From the NCBI GenBank assembly GCA_000231825.2, contig JH720346.1:197260-261259 (forward strand): a DNA stretch of 64,000 bases, given 5' to 3'. Below are positions 1 to 10,235 of the stretch, one piece after another (within the stretch, counting starts at the first letter, position 1; each line of letters opens with the position of its first letter). Below the pieces are notes generated by a model, which made no database searches, was not told the origin of the DNA, and was given only the letters and a program-made list of their open reading frames with translations. Source of the stretch: Tetrahymena elliotti 4EA (lineage: Eukaryota; Ciliophora; Oligohymenophorea; Hymenostomatida; Tetrahymenidae). The position numbers and the translations under genes were made by a program.

Positions 1-538
1 AAATTAGTCAGTTGTTGCTTATAAATTAATATATTCATTTATTAATTCTTTAAAAATGCATAACTATTTTTATTTAAGGTAAAGACTCAAAGTTTAAAAG
101 TTTAGAGATTAGAGCATTTTGACAATTCAGATCCTAATCCTTAGGCACCCATTTCAACAATATTATGTTAACTTTTAAAAATAAAAATTGAATAAACAAG
201 TATCTAAAAGAAAGTAAGAAAAATACATAAAAATGAAACTAAATAAACCAAAATTTGAGTAGGAATTCATAAAATAAAATTGATGTTTTTTCAAAATGTG
301 AGATATATTTTGAAAGTTATTATTAAAAGAAGTAAAAAGTCAGAATTTAGACATATGATTATTTTAAAGAAAAGTTAGTAATTTTACCCAAAATTAATGT
401 CCAGTTATGAGCAAGAACTTAAATCTGAGCTGAGCTGAGTAACTTTAAATAAATAAAAATTAAAATATATCTATTTACCAACACAAATTGAAGTACTTCA
501 GCAAGATCTGTAAAATATTTTTTATTTTGTGGTAACAT
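1..538 (-). pseudogene. 5' end of a broken LRR gene (copy D of the LRR family)
   Basis: The first exon reads from an ATG at 538 down to a GTAAAAT donor after 388, and one LRR exon remains at about 80-172. Both match the three LRR genes at 18-27 kb: the first exon has the shared YFT-LxxVLQF start and a LLSS segment, and the repeat exon has the AQGLGS...KCSNLQ core. The first exon is out of phase with its donor. The cause is visible: the pentamer GAGCT is tandemly repeated at about 427-436, and removing one copy restores agreement with the paralogues. The repeat exon carries a 7-bp internal duplication that brings a TGA into frame, and its expected GTAAAAATA donor is lost. The rest of the gene lies outside the window. 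I see the homology directly; calling it a pseudogene is inference, because a sequencing error could explain one of the breaks but hardly all three. Confidence 0.7.
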
Positions 539-792
539 TTATTTATTTATTTTTAGATATTTATTTCGATATTAAATTGAATATTAATTAATTAGTAATA
601 AATATGAAAAATTACTTTAATTTTTTCAAACAAATTATTAGCAAACTTGATAAAAAAATGAATTAATCTGATTATTTATTAGTATAGCTAAATCCCATTC
701 ATAAATATATAATTAAAATCTAAATAAATATTCTTCATAGAATTTAATAAATAATAATTAAAATTAAAATGTATTTGACATTAAATAATTTT
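539..792. other. AT-rich spacer between LRR copy D and transposase relic
   Basis: Upstream region of LRR copy D. It is almost pure A/T with no coding-like composition. No terminal inverted repeat of the neighbouring transposase relic could be recognised here by eye. Confidence 0.5.
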
Positions 793-2004
793 TCAAGCAA
801 ATTTTGAATTTTAGTCTTTTTTTAAAATTTTTTATGATAAAATATATAATTTGAATAAGCACTCTTATATGTCAACTAAATAGTTTCTACACTTTCTTTT
901 TAGCTATCTTAATCTTTCCTTTAGGTTTCGCCATTTACACTCTATGGTTTGAGTGTGAATTAGCTCACCTTTAAATTTCAAATATTAACTGTTTCTAGTT
1001 TTTTATTTTCTTTTCTATTATTATTATATATTTTTAGGTCCAACAAAATTTGTGCTATGATTAATAACCTTATGTGGATAACTTTTTTGAGATAAGAGCA
1101 ATATCCCCTCTGCATATCAGTAATTACTATTTTAGTTTCTTTTGGCACATAAAGCTAGATCAGTGGGATTAGAGTTTCCTTATTGCAAGTCTCTATAGGG
1201 ATTAATATTGTAGATTTAAATCCACCGCCTTGCTCTGTGATCCCAACAATCAATTGTGATCTCCGAATTGCTCTTCCTCTATGATGTTTCCTTCTGAATG
1301 ATGATTCATCTATTTCTACTACCTTTTCTTACCAGCTAATTTAAATTTTATAATAGAATTGTTAATAGTAAAATTGAATTACATTCTACCATATCTTTCT
1401 AATCTCTAATCTCTATGATTTGAAAGGTAATAAATATCATGCTCTTAGAAATAATGCTACTCTTGGTTTAGTTAGGTAGGAAATGAAGTAATAGGAGTAA
1501 TAATTGAGGTATGCTTAATGATGTTCTTCTGTTATCGCATTTGGAGCATCTCCAGCAAATACCTAACTGTGAAAATTTGAGTTTACCAATTTTGAGTTTT
1601 TCTTCACATAATTCACATTATGGAGAAGGTTGAATTCCAACATGGTCTAACAAATCTTTAGTATCCTCACATTTAATAATAGAGTTCTAATTAGAAAAGT
1701 GTTTAATAATATTTAAAAGGTCCACAGAATCCCATTAAATAAAGTCTATATCTTTGAGATCTAACCAACGATCATTAATTATAGATTCTTTCTAGACGGA
1801 GTCTTCGATCATTTTATTCCTGTTAGGATTTTCTTCATTTGAACCATGATTTTAATTACTCCTATCCTACACCAAAATTATTGAAGATATTTTACCCTAC
1901 AAGATATCTTGCTCTTCTCTGATCTAAATCTTCTTTTTGTTTAGATTTTCTTTTGATATTTCAGGTTTTCTCTTTTTTATAAGAAAAGACTTATAACATT
2001 GTTT
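793..2004 (-). pseudogene. Decayed ISXO2/IS1595-type DDE transposase
   Basis: Reading the minus strand with TAA/TAG as Gln gives an N-terminal charged region, a zinc ribbon (two CxxC pairs, CELC and CWRCSKC, about 1540-1625), then the family's DDE core. The core shows VEIDESSFRRKHHRGR with the first Asp codon at 1308-1310, ITDMQRGY with the second Asp at 1116-1118, then SYPHKVINHSTNFVGP, and finally HTQTIECKWRNLKERLR with a Glu at 940-942. This order (zinc ribbon, D, D, HTQ-x-IE-x-x-W-x-x-LK) is characteristic of IS1595/ISXO2 and the related eukaryotic Merlin transposons. The frame is broken at least twice: between the zinc ribbon and the first Asp (near 1325-1335), and in an A6 run near 1083-1091. 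An in-frame TGA at 2005-2007 also closes the N-terminal reading. It is therefore a relic rather than a working enzyme. Terminal inverted repeats and target duplications were not found by eye. Confidence 0.8.
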
Positions 2005-2007
2005 TCA

Positions 2008-4007
2008 AGATGAACTTTCCTGTTAGTTGTTATTCAACCTTTTTCTTACGTCTTGATATTTTAGATTCAAATAACTATTATCTTCAGATAAAATTTCAAA
2101 GTATTACCAAACTAAACTTTACATTTTGGTTTGATATCAATTATTTTATATATTTTTAATTAATAATTATTGAAATTTAATATTTTATTAATAATTTTTT
2201 ATTTAAAATTAATTGAGATTTTAAAAGAAAATATCTTACATTAGTTAATGCCGATAATTTAAATTTCAAAATTAAAAATTAGATTTGACAATCAATTATC
2301 AAACTTAAATGTATCCTTATCAGATATTAATAATTTATTTCAAAAAGTTTTTTAAAAAATAGATGGGTGATAAAAAACTTATTTTATCATAAGTAATTAA
2401 AAACAAAAAAATTAATCAAAATAGGTTCCTAGTATAGAAGAAAAAAAAATTTTTAATAAAAAATTTAATTTGTTTTTTTTGATGAAGAAATCAATTTAAT
2501 TTTTAATCAAAGACTTAAAACTAAATTAAGACACTTTTTCATTTAATTTCTTTAAAACTTGTTTTAATTTAATAAAATTAGAAGGAATGAATGAAAAAAA
2601 ATGAGAAATTTGATGATATAAATTGAAGAATAGATTAATAAGTATTGTATTATTAAATACTATTTTATATAGTTAAAAGATAGATTATTTTTGAATTAAT
2701 ATTATCTTAAAATATTTGTAATTTTGCATAAAATAAAAGCATAAACTCTAAAAAAAAATCCACATAAAAATAAAATTGACAATTTTGGTTTGTGTGTGTA
2801 AGATTTTGATGATAGATAAATTGCTTGATTTCTCTACTTATATTATTCTATTTAATCAAAATTTTTTTTTACTTTTTTAAAAATTAAAATAGATCTATTA
2901 GGATTGTTTGTTCTACTTTAATGAGAAGAGAGGAATATCATAAAAATGAATATTACAGGAGAAATTGAAATAACCTTTTTTATTTTTTTAAATTTATTTA
3001 AATAAAGAAATAACTGAAGAGGGTAGTTAGTTAATTTTGAATGATTCAGTTACCGTTTAATTATTTATTTATACATTTTAAGTAGGCTAGGCTAGTTCAA
3101 TTTTTATTGACAAAAATGAGGTAAATTTTCTATTTTTAAGAAATTAAATTCTTTCACTAAAAATCAAAGTAATTTGAATAAGACTTTTATAAAAGAATGG
3201 GATTTGTTTATCGCTATTCTAATTTTATACTTTTCAACCTAAAATTATTTATTTGTATTTGAATTCTCTTAATATAGACTCCATAATTTTTACAACATAG
3301 CGAACTGAATTGTTTGTCCCCTTTAATCACTCTGTTGAAAAATAGATTACAAACCTAATTAAAGGAAGAAAGAATATTATCTAATTTTATCTTTTACATA
3401 AATCAATTATTACAAATATTGAAAATAGACCAATCTATAAATTTAAGAAGATAGGAAGAAAATCTAAGGTTATTTATATGTTTTTAAAAAAGGTAGATTA
3501 TTAAATAATATTTAAATAATAATGCAATTTCAGAAAATTCTATTTATATCAAGCATTTAATTGTTAAGAAATATTTTTTCTTGTTTAAGGTGTAAATTAA
3601 TAATTTCAGAATCGGATTTTAAGTTTTAGTTAGTAATATTTTGATTTGATGTACTTACTTGGCTGAAGAAAAGATTAAAAAAGCTTGACTTTTACTATTG
3701 TCTTGGTTTTAATTTATGAGCTCTTATAATTGCTTTAAGATTTACAGATAAAAAGATAGCAAAAATTTAATTAATTTACTATTTTCGCTGATCATGATGA
3801 TTATAAGCTGTGATTTGAAGATTGGGGGATATTAATAATAATTAAACCAGCAAAAACTTTTAAAAAGACATAAAATCAAATAGTTGAAAAAAAAAAGTTG
3901 GATTGGAATTAAATTTCATTTCAAAACTTTAATAATTCAAAAATTTGCAGCAGAGGACTGAAAACAAACAACACTCACTATACATAACATTGAATTCTCC
4001 AACAAAA
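2008..4007. other. AT-rich intergenic region
   Basis: About 2 kb of A/T-rich sequence with homopolymer runs. Coding-like translation from the transposase relic trails up to about 2100; beyond that I see no gene, structured RNA or clear repeat before the phosphatase start codon. Confidence 0.5.
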
Positions 4008-4529
4008 ATGTCTATCTAAATTGATTTTGGAAATTCATCACCTCAAATATCTCCAATAATCACTGAAAAATTTGGAAATAAATAAATGGGAAAACTCTTT
4101 TTGGGTAGTGCTGCAGGAGCTTCCAATAAAGAATTGATAGTAAATAATTAAATTTAAGCTGTCTTAACTATAGCAAGTGGTTCTAACATAAGATATCCTA
4201 AAGACATCATTTCAGAACATAAAATTATTAATGCTGAAGATGATAATTCTGAAAACATCTCCAAATTCTTTGATGAATGTGTGGAATTTTTATCTAAAAA
4301 TCTGCTTGATGGTAAAAATGTACTAGTCCATTGTGTAGCAGGAGTATCCCGTAGTCCTAGTTTTGTTATTGCTTTCCTTATCAAGCAATTTAACTGGTCC
4401 TATCAAAGAGCCTATGACTATGTTAAAGAAAAAAGACCAGCTGTCTAGCCTAATGCTAATTTTATAAGATAACTTAAATCATTAGACAATTGTTCTAGAA
4501 ATAGAATTGAAAGAACTCTTGTGAAATGA
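4008..4529 (+). CDS. Dual-specificity (atypical, small) protein phosphatase
   Basis: Single exon, 173 aa, ending at TGA. It carries the cysteine-phosphatase signature HCVAGVSRSPS, with His108, nucleophile Cys109 and phosphate-binding Arg115. A general-acid candidate lies in the upstream AEDD segment (Asp78/Asp79), and a typical N-terminal strand reads GKLFLGSAAGASN. Downstream, AYDYVKEKRPAVQPNANFIRQL (given by position: residues about 138-159) is the usual DSP alpha-helical ending. The length equals a bare DSP catalytic domain with no targeting domain or membrane segment. Family members dephosphorylate phospho-Tyr and phospho-Ser/Thr, often of MAP kinases; the substrate here cannot be told. 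Start chosen because it is the first ATG in frame, preceded by AACAAAA, and the upstream DNA is non-coding in composition. Confidence 0.92.
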
Positions 4530-5070
4530 TTTATCATTTGAATAAATAAGTATTCTATAACATAACTCTTTTGCTAAATAGCTTTCTAATGTCCCAATAT
4601 TAGTATTTACTAAGATAATTAAAAAATTTTTCTTTCTAGCAATAAATCGAGAAAATCAAATCTGTGGTCAAAAGCTGATAAACAATTAATTAAATGAATA
4701 GATTAGCAAAAGTTTTATTAACAATTACTATAAAAAATTAAATTACGAATTAAATTAACCTTCATCACATAAAATCCTCATCTTCTCCTTCTCCTACTAA
4801 CTTTCTAAAAAATTTCACTTACTAAAAACCAACCAATGATTTTAATTACATACTAAACAAATAAATTAAATTAAACTAAATATACATACAAATAAAAAGA
4901 GTAATATCTATTCATAAAAAAATTAAGAGTTATTTATATACATTTTTTATTTTCTGTTTTAAATTTTAATAAAGTTTTTTTCTTTATTTCTTCTTCAAAT
5001 TTCTTTGAAATTCTTCATTATTAACTCAAATTATTACAAAAATTATCTCTATCTTTCTAAAAGTTTTTAA

Positions 5071-5172
5071 TTTACATAATCCAAATCAATTTACATTAAC
5101 CAAAAGCGATTTACATAATCCAAATCAGTTTACATAACCCAGAGTAATTTATATAACCCAAGGTAATTTACA
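5071..5172. repeat. Minisatellite, five to six copies of a 19-20 bp unit
   Basis: Tandem units begin near 5071, 5090, 5110, 5129, 5148 and 5167. Each starts with TTTACATAA or a one-base variant and continues with CCCAA-like sequence. The units differ by substitutions, so the array is not recent. Confidence 0.75.
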
Positions 5173-6654
5173 ATTGATCTATTTCTAATTATACTGAATA
5201 AATTATAAAAGCAAAGTAGATAAATATTTAATCTGAATATTTTATTAATCTAAATATTCTCTCATTAATATTTTTGTAATTCCCATTCTTTGGGCTTTTT
5301 CTGAACTTGCTAAAATTATTATTCAAACATTTTATTTCCTTTATTTTAATCCTTAAATGATAATTTTGGTACTTATTTTAGTGTTAGTGTTACACTTAAA
5401 CGCAAATCAAAAAGCTGCTATATACATACTCTTAATTTTTTAATCATTGAATGTAACATTAATTAATAGAATCTAAGTGTAAAATTAATTTTGAAGTAAC
5501 CTCTAAAAGAAATAACCCAGGTTAAGCAAGCTTAAATGTTAATTCTATCTAACTATTCCATGTTATTTAATTTAAATTTAGACATATTTTTAAGGCCCTC
5601 TCACTAATTCATAAAACTAGCCTTGCCTTTCAGCTTTCAATTTAAAACATAATTTCTCACACAAAAAAAAATATATATAAAATTTTAAATATCTTTTTAT
5701 AGATTTATAACAATAATTCAAGCATTTGATGAAATTATAAATTTGTAATATTTTTTTGCTTGAATTATTTTACATTAGTTAAAAATTGAAACTTTTATTA
5801 AAGATTAATTTATAATTACTTTTATGACTGTTTCATGTAAGTTATAGTGACTATTTTATTTAAGTTAGAGTGACTAATTTATTTAATTAATGTATGTAGA
5901 TTATTATTAATATGATATCTATCTTAAACATTTCCTTTTTTTATCATATAAAAAAATAATCTAAATTTTTTTGTAATGATTAGGAAGGAATTTAATTAGA
6001 TTTTACAATCAAATATTTTACCTGAATTTTTAATAAAATTTTATTATAAAATTAAAAATCTGGAGCATGAATTAATAATTTAATAAATTCTTGGTTTTTA
6101 TTTAATTTATTTATCCTTCTGTCAAATGTAATCTAATCAAAGTATATTTTGTGTTTTATGATATTTTATATCTATTGAAAATTACCATTCAATTTATTAT
6201 TATAAATCTTAAAATCTTTGATAACAAAGTAATGTAAAGAATATAATTTCAATGGAATCTAAAATGTTATCGATTTGTAATTTTATTATTTTTTATTTAA
6301 TAAATTCTATCTTTGTTTATAAATGTGTTGAAATTCTATTTTAAATATGTATTAATAAAAATCATGACAAAGATAGAAGATATTAATTATTTTAGATATC
6401 CTTTAAAAATAAAAATATTAAGTATTTCAGCAAATATTAAAAGTTTTATTTCAAGCAAAATTAAATAAAATAAAATATTAATTCATGTAGACAAAATAAC
6501 ATTGCATGAAAAAAACTGGTTTATTTATTCAATTCGTTTAAATAAAATTAATGAAAAAATAATCAGCATATGATGATATGACTTTAATAGTTGATAAGAT
6601 AATTTAAAATAATTTATGATCTCTCTTAAAAGGAAAAGGAAAGAAAAAATCATA

Positions 6655-6782
6655 AAAATTTATATTCTTTATGGAATAATTCTTTTTCTCTTTTTTTTTC
6701 TCTTGAATCAACTTATGATACAAGAAAATTTATATTCTTTATGGAATAATTCTTTTTCTCTTGAATCAACTTATGATACAAG
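6655..6782. repeat. Direct duplication of a 58-70 bp block
   Basis: Copy 1 (6655-6724) and copy 2 (6725-6782) are essentially identical over 58 bp. They differ only by a 12-bp T-rich insertion (TTTTTTTTTCTC-like) inside copy 1. The near identity points to a recent tandem duplication. Confidence 0.85.
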
Positions 6783-7138
6783 AGACAAAAATATTTTTTA
6801 TTTTTTACAAAGTATGGATGAGTAGAAAATTAATCATTTAATTTTTACCATGAACTTAGAATGTAATTGAGATTTATTCAAGATAATATTAAGGTTGATA
6901 GAGTTAGATGAGGTGGGTATCTATTATCTCTATCTTTGTAAAGTATAAAATATATAATATATTAATTAGAATATTACAAATTATTATTTTATAATAATTT
7001 TTTATATAATTTATCATCAATAAGGTAGTTATTAAATTTTATATTTAAACTAGAGATATTTGTATTTATATGTGCATAAATGTTGATAATTATTTTTTAT
7101 AATTTTTCTTTCTTTGTCTTTATCAAGCATCATTGCTT

Positions 7139-9157
7139 TCATAAATATTCATTTTCGTTAGGCTCATTAATTAAATCTTCATCACCTTTTTCTTGCTATT
7201 TATTCTATTCCATTAATTCTTTCTTCTTTTATTCTTTTAATTTACGCAAAGCTTCATTCTTGGAATCTTTCTCTTTTTAATCAGTAGTTCTTTATTTTAC
7301 ATCTTTAGAGCCTGGTTTCTTAACTTACTTGGGTGGCTTAGCTTACTTTTTATCTTCTACAGTATTTTTCACTTGAACTACTTCTTGTTTCTTTTACTCT
7401 TGTTCTTAAGCATTATCTTCTTTCTTTGGTTAAAAGTGTTTTTTGCATAAGGGAATATGTTTAGCAAGAGCCTTTTTGTTAAAGGTACGACCACAACCTT
7501 CAGGACATAAAAACACTTCTTATTGAGGTTCTTAATCAGGTAAATTTTTACTTCCTGTAGCTTGTGCAGCTTTTTCTTCATGAGCATTTCCTTCCTTTTT
7601 ACCTAAACTTCTCATTCTACCTTATCTATTTTAGCTTAAAATATTGGAAGGATCATAAGTTCCTGTTGAAAATTCCTTAGTTTCATTATTATTATGAGCG
7701 TTGGTTGGAGTATTGATATTTTTACTTTAATTGCTTAAATTTTCTAAATTAGCTGGAACCTTTTTGACTTCATTTTATTATACATTATCAGATGCTTTAA
7801 CTCCAAAAGTATCTTCAAAGTTATTATTAGAAGCTGGACCTACAGGTGGTCTTCCTCTAGGAGGTAAACGATTATTATTATTATTGTTGATGTTGTTGGA
7901 AGTTAAAGTTGAGTTTAATTGATTGGCTTATTAATTAGCTGAGTTAAAGTTTCTAGGGGAACTACTTTAAATATTATTTGAATTAAAGTTGTCAAAGTTG
8001 TTGTTAAGCATATTGTTGTTATTGTTATTATTAGCATTTCCAAATGAAATTCCAAATCCATTATTACCATAAACACTATTTCCTGCTCCTCCTGTTGCAG
8101 TGGAGTTAAATTAATTTGAATTGGAATCACTATTGTTGATGTTATTATTTGAGTAAAAATTCTTTCCTGATCCTGCAAAACCTGTATTTATATTATTATT
8201 AGATCCGAAGTTCGTTGCAGAACTCTTAAAAGCATTATTTTATTGATCAAAATTTTGATAAAAGTTATTGTTGCTACTGTTTGGCACGTTATTCTTTTAT
8301 CCTAACTTGATATCAAGTGAATCAATTTCCATTTTTAATTGTTTTGTTTGTTAATCTATATCAACATTTTCATCTTTTTTAGAGTTATTTCTTGCTAAGC
8401 CATATCCTCCTGCATTATTTTAAGCATTAGCATTTCCAAATGTTTGTGCACCTTGTAAATTCTAATTATTTAATGGTGAAGGACCTAATTACTATTATCC
8501 TCCTCTGACTCTCTATACTTTAAATCCATTAGATTCTGCTTATATACTACTATTACTACTTTATGTTTAGAAATTTCCAAATCCTTCACCTCCCATACCC
8601 AAAGGTTTATATTAATTATTGATATTGTTATTTGTTGAAAGGCCTGTATTAAAACTGTTGAATTCGTTATTAGAGTTATATCCTCTAGGAGGAAGTCCAG
8701 ATGTTCCTGAAGGTTTATATCCTCCAGATAAATCTTTGTTTTCTTCACTATATCCAAAGCCTTTGCTACTATTTCCTATGCCATTTCCGCTTTACATTTT
8801 ATATGTGCCTAATATATCGTTAGTATTCATATTTTGTTCCATACCAGCTCCACGGACTCTTGGTACTGCTCCTTAGCCTGAAGGATTGTATTACATACTT
8901 GAAATGTTTTTAGTTCCTATTTTGTTATTACATATAATGATAAAATTATCTATAAAATTAAATTTCATTTTATATAACGTTTAAATATAAGCATCATTGT
9001 ATGTATAGAAAAGTAAAAATAGTCATCAATTTTATTTAAACTAGGATATAAGTTTTATTTATTTACCTGCATTGTTATTTAAGGCTAATTCAGCAGTCAT
9101 TGCTAAATTGACTCTCCTTTCATTACCTATCTTCCAATTATTATTTGAGGAATTCAT
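7139..9157 (-). CDS. C2HC zinc-finger protein, Asn/Gln-rich (ZC2HC-like)
   Basis: Two exons, 9067-9157 and 7139-8916, joined across a 150-nt GTAAAT...TAG intron; total 622 aa. The N-terminal 490 residues are low-complexity, rich in Asn, Ser, Gly and Gln (for example NANNNNNNNML), with PPRG and RVRG patches that could bind RNA. A single compact finger, CPEGCGRTFNKKALAKHIPLC, is specified by Cys501, Cys505, His517 and Cys521; this matches the zf-C2HC pattern of ZC2HC1-type proteins, with CxxxC instead of CxxC. The C-terminal 100 residues are highly charged (Lys, Glu, Gln) and probably coiled coil. The function of this class is poorly known. The ATG at 9157 is the first one directly compatible with the intron, but coding-like sequence continues upstream, so the true N-terminus may lie in a further exon near 9170-9450. 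Confidence 0.78.
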
Positions 9158-10235
9158 CTTGTGCTAATAGTAATTTTGTTTGTGAGAGAATGTACTATTG
9201 ATTGATACCTATTAAATATATGCTTTGATCTTTTGCTTTTTTAACTTGATTTTTTTAATTTTTTTATAAAAGTGATGTTTAATAAATAACAACTTAGAAA
9301 AAAAGTGTTTCTTATTATTAATACTTACAATTCATTTGAGTGATGATCATTGATTCCAAAAAATAATGTAGTTTTTATTGAAAATATCTAACAGCACTTT
9401 CGCTTTGCTTGCTTTGTCTTTGAGTGTAGGTAGTCTGCAAATACATAACTTTTACATGTATTTTATAATAAAATATCAATTCATTAGCTCTACTTCTTTG
9501 TATTATTTTTAAAATTCTGTTAAAACAATTAAAAAGTATAATTTTTATTATTCATAAATTTTAAATAGCGATATTAAATAACATTTTACTTTAAAATAAA
9601 GTATTTTCATTTTATTATTTTAAAAAATAGATTTTAATATTTTTAATAATTCAATGTCCTATTCATAAAATTTATGATATTTTATAATTAATATATTATT
9701 AATGTATTTATTTATCTAGTGGGTAGCCCTATGTATTTTTAGGAAGAGTAAAGATTCCTCAATTATATTTTTGGAATAAAAATATGAAAGATTTATAACA
9801 TTATACTTTTAACATCTTGCTATAGTGTATAATATTTCATTTATCAATAATTTAAATAAATTGTTGATTTCGTTTAAAAATTTCAAGTTTTTTTTTAGTA
9901 AGAAATTAAAAAATTCAAAATATGAAAGAAATTTAAATGAACTATGTTTGGTAATAGTAGACTTAAAATATGTTAAAATTCGTAATATTCTTGATATTAA
10001 AAATTAATAATAGGAAATAATATTTTATTTGGAAGAATTCTGATATTCTTAAATGTAAAAAATAAAATAGAGCTATAAAATAGACTAAAGGTTGATAATT
10101 AAATTAGAAGGGATAATAATTAATTATCTGGATTGCATTAATTATCATATTTTAATAAATAGATATTATATAATAAATTAATAAAGCCTTTTCATAGATA
10201 ATTTAATAGAACTTTATTTAATTAGAAAAAATAAA
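9158..10235. other. Divergent intergenic region with possible 5' exon
   Basis: Shared upstream region of the zinc-finger gene (minus) and Vps8 (plus). On the minus strand, 9165-9220 and about 9330-9435 have unusually balanced composition and open, codon-like reading, and a GTAAGTATT donor follows the latter (exon end near 9331). These could be 5' leader or N-terminal exons of the zinc-finger gene, but the phases do not join cleanly. The remaining 800 bp is featureless A/T. Confidence 0.4.

Larger units (their letters stand above)
4530..7138. other. AT-rich intergenic region with two minisatellites
   Basis: Lies between the convergent phosphatase and zinc-finger genes. It contains a 19-20 bp tandem repeat at 5071-5172 and a duplicated block at 6655-6782, both listed separately. 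The open frame at 6616-6840 consists mostly of the duplicated block read in two different frames, so I do not call it a gene. Confidence 0.5.

Noticed and set aside
4154..4384. Minus-strand open frame opposite the phosphatase.
   Set aside because: Antisense shadow of a clear catalytic domain.
4815..4840. AACCAACC-containing sequence considered as a chromosome breakage site.
   Set aside because: It matches only part of the 15-bp breakage consensus and is followed by the wrong bases; no added telomere nearby.
7731..8876. Several plus-strand open frames with Leu-rich or Pro-rich translations.
   Set aside because: They are reverse readings of the Asn/Gln/Gly-rich zinc-finger gene.
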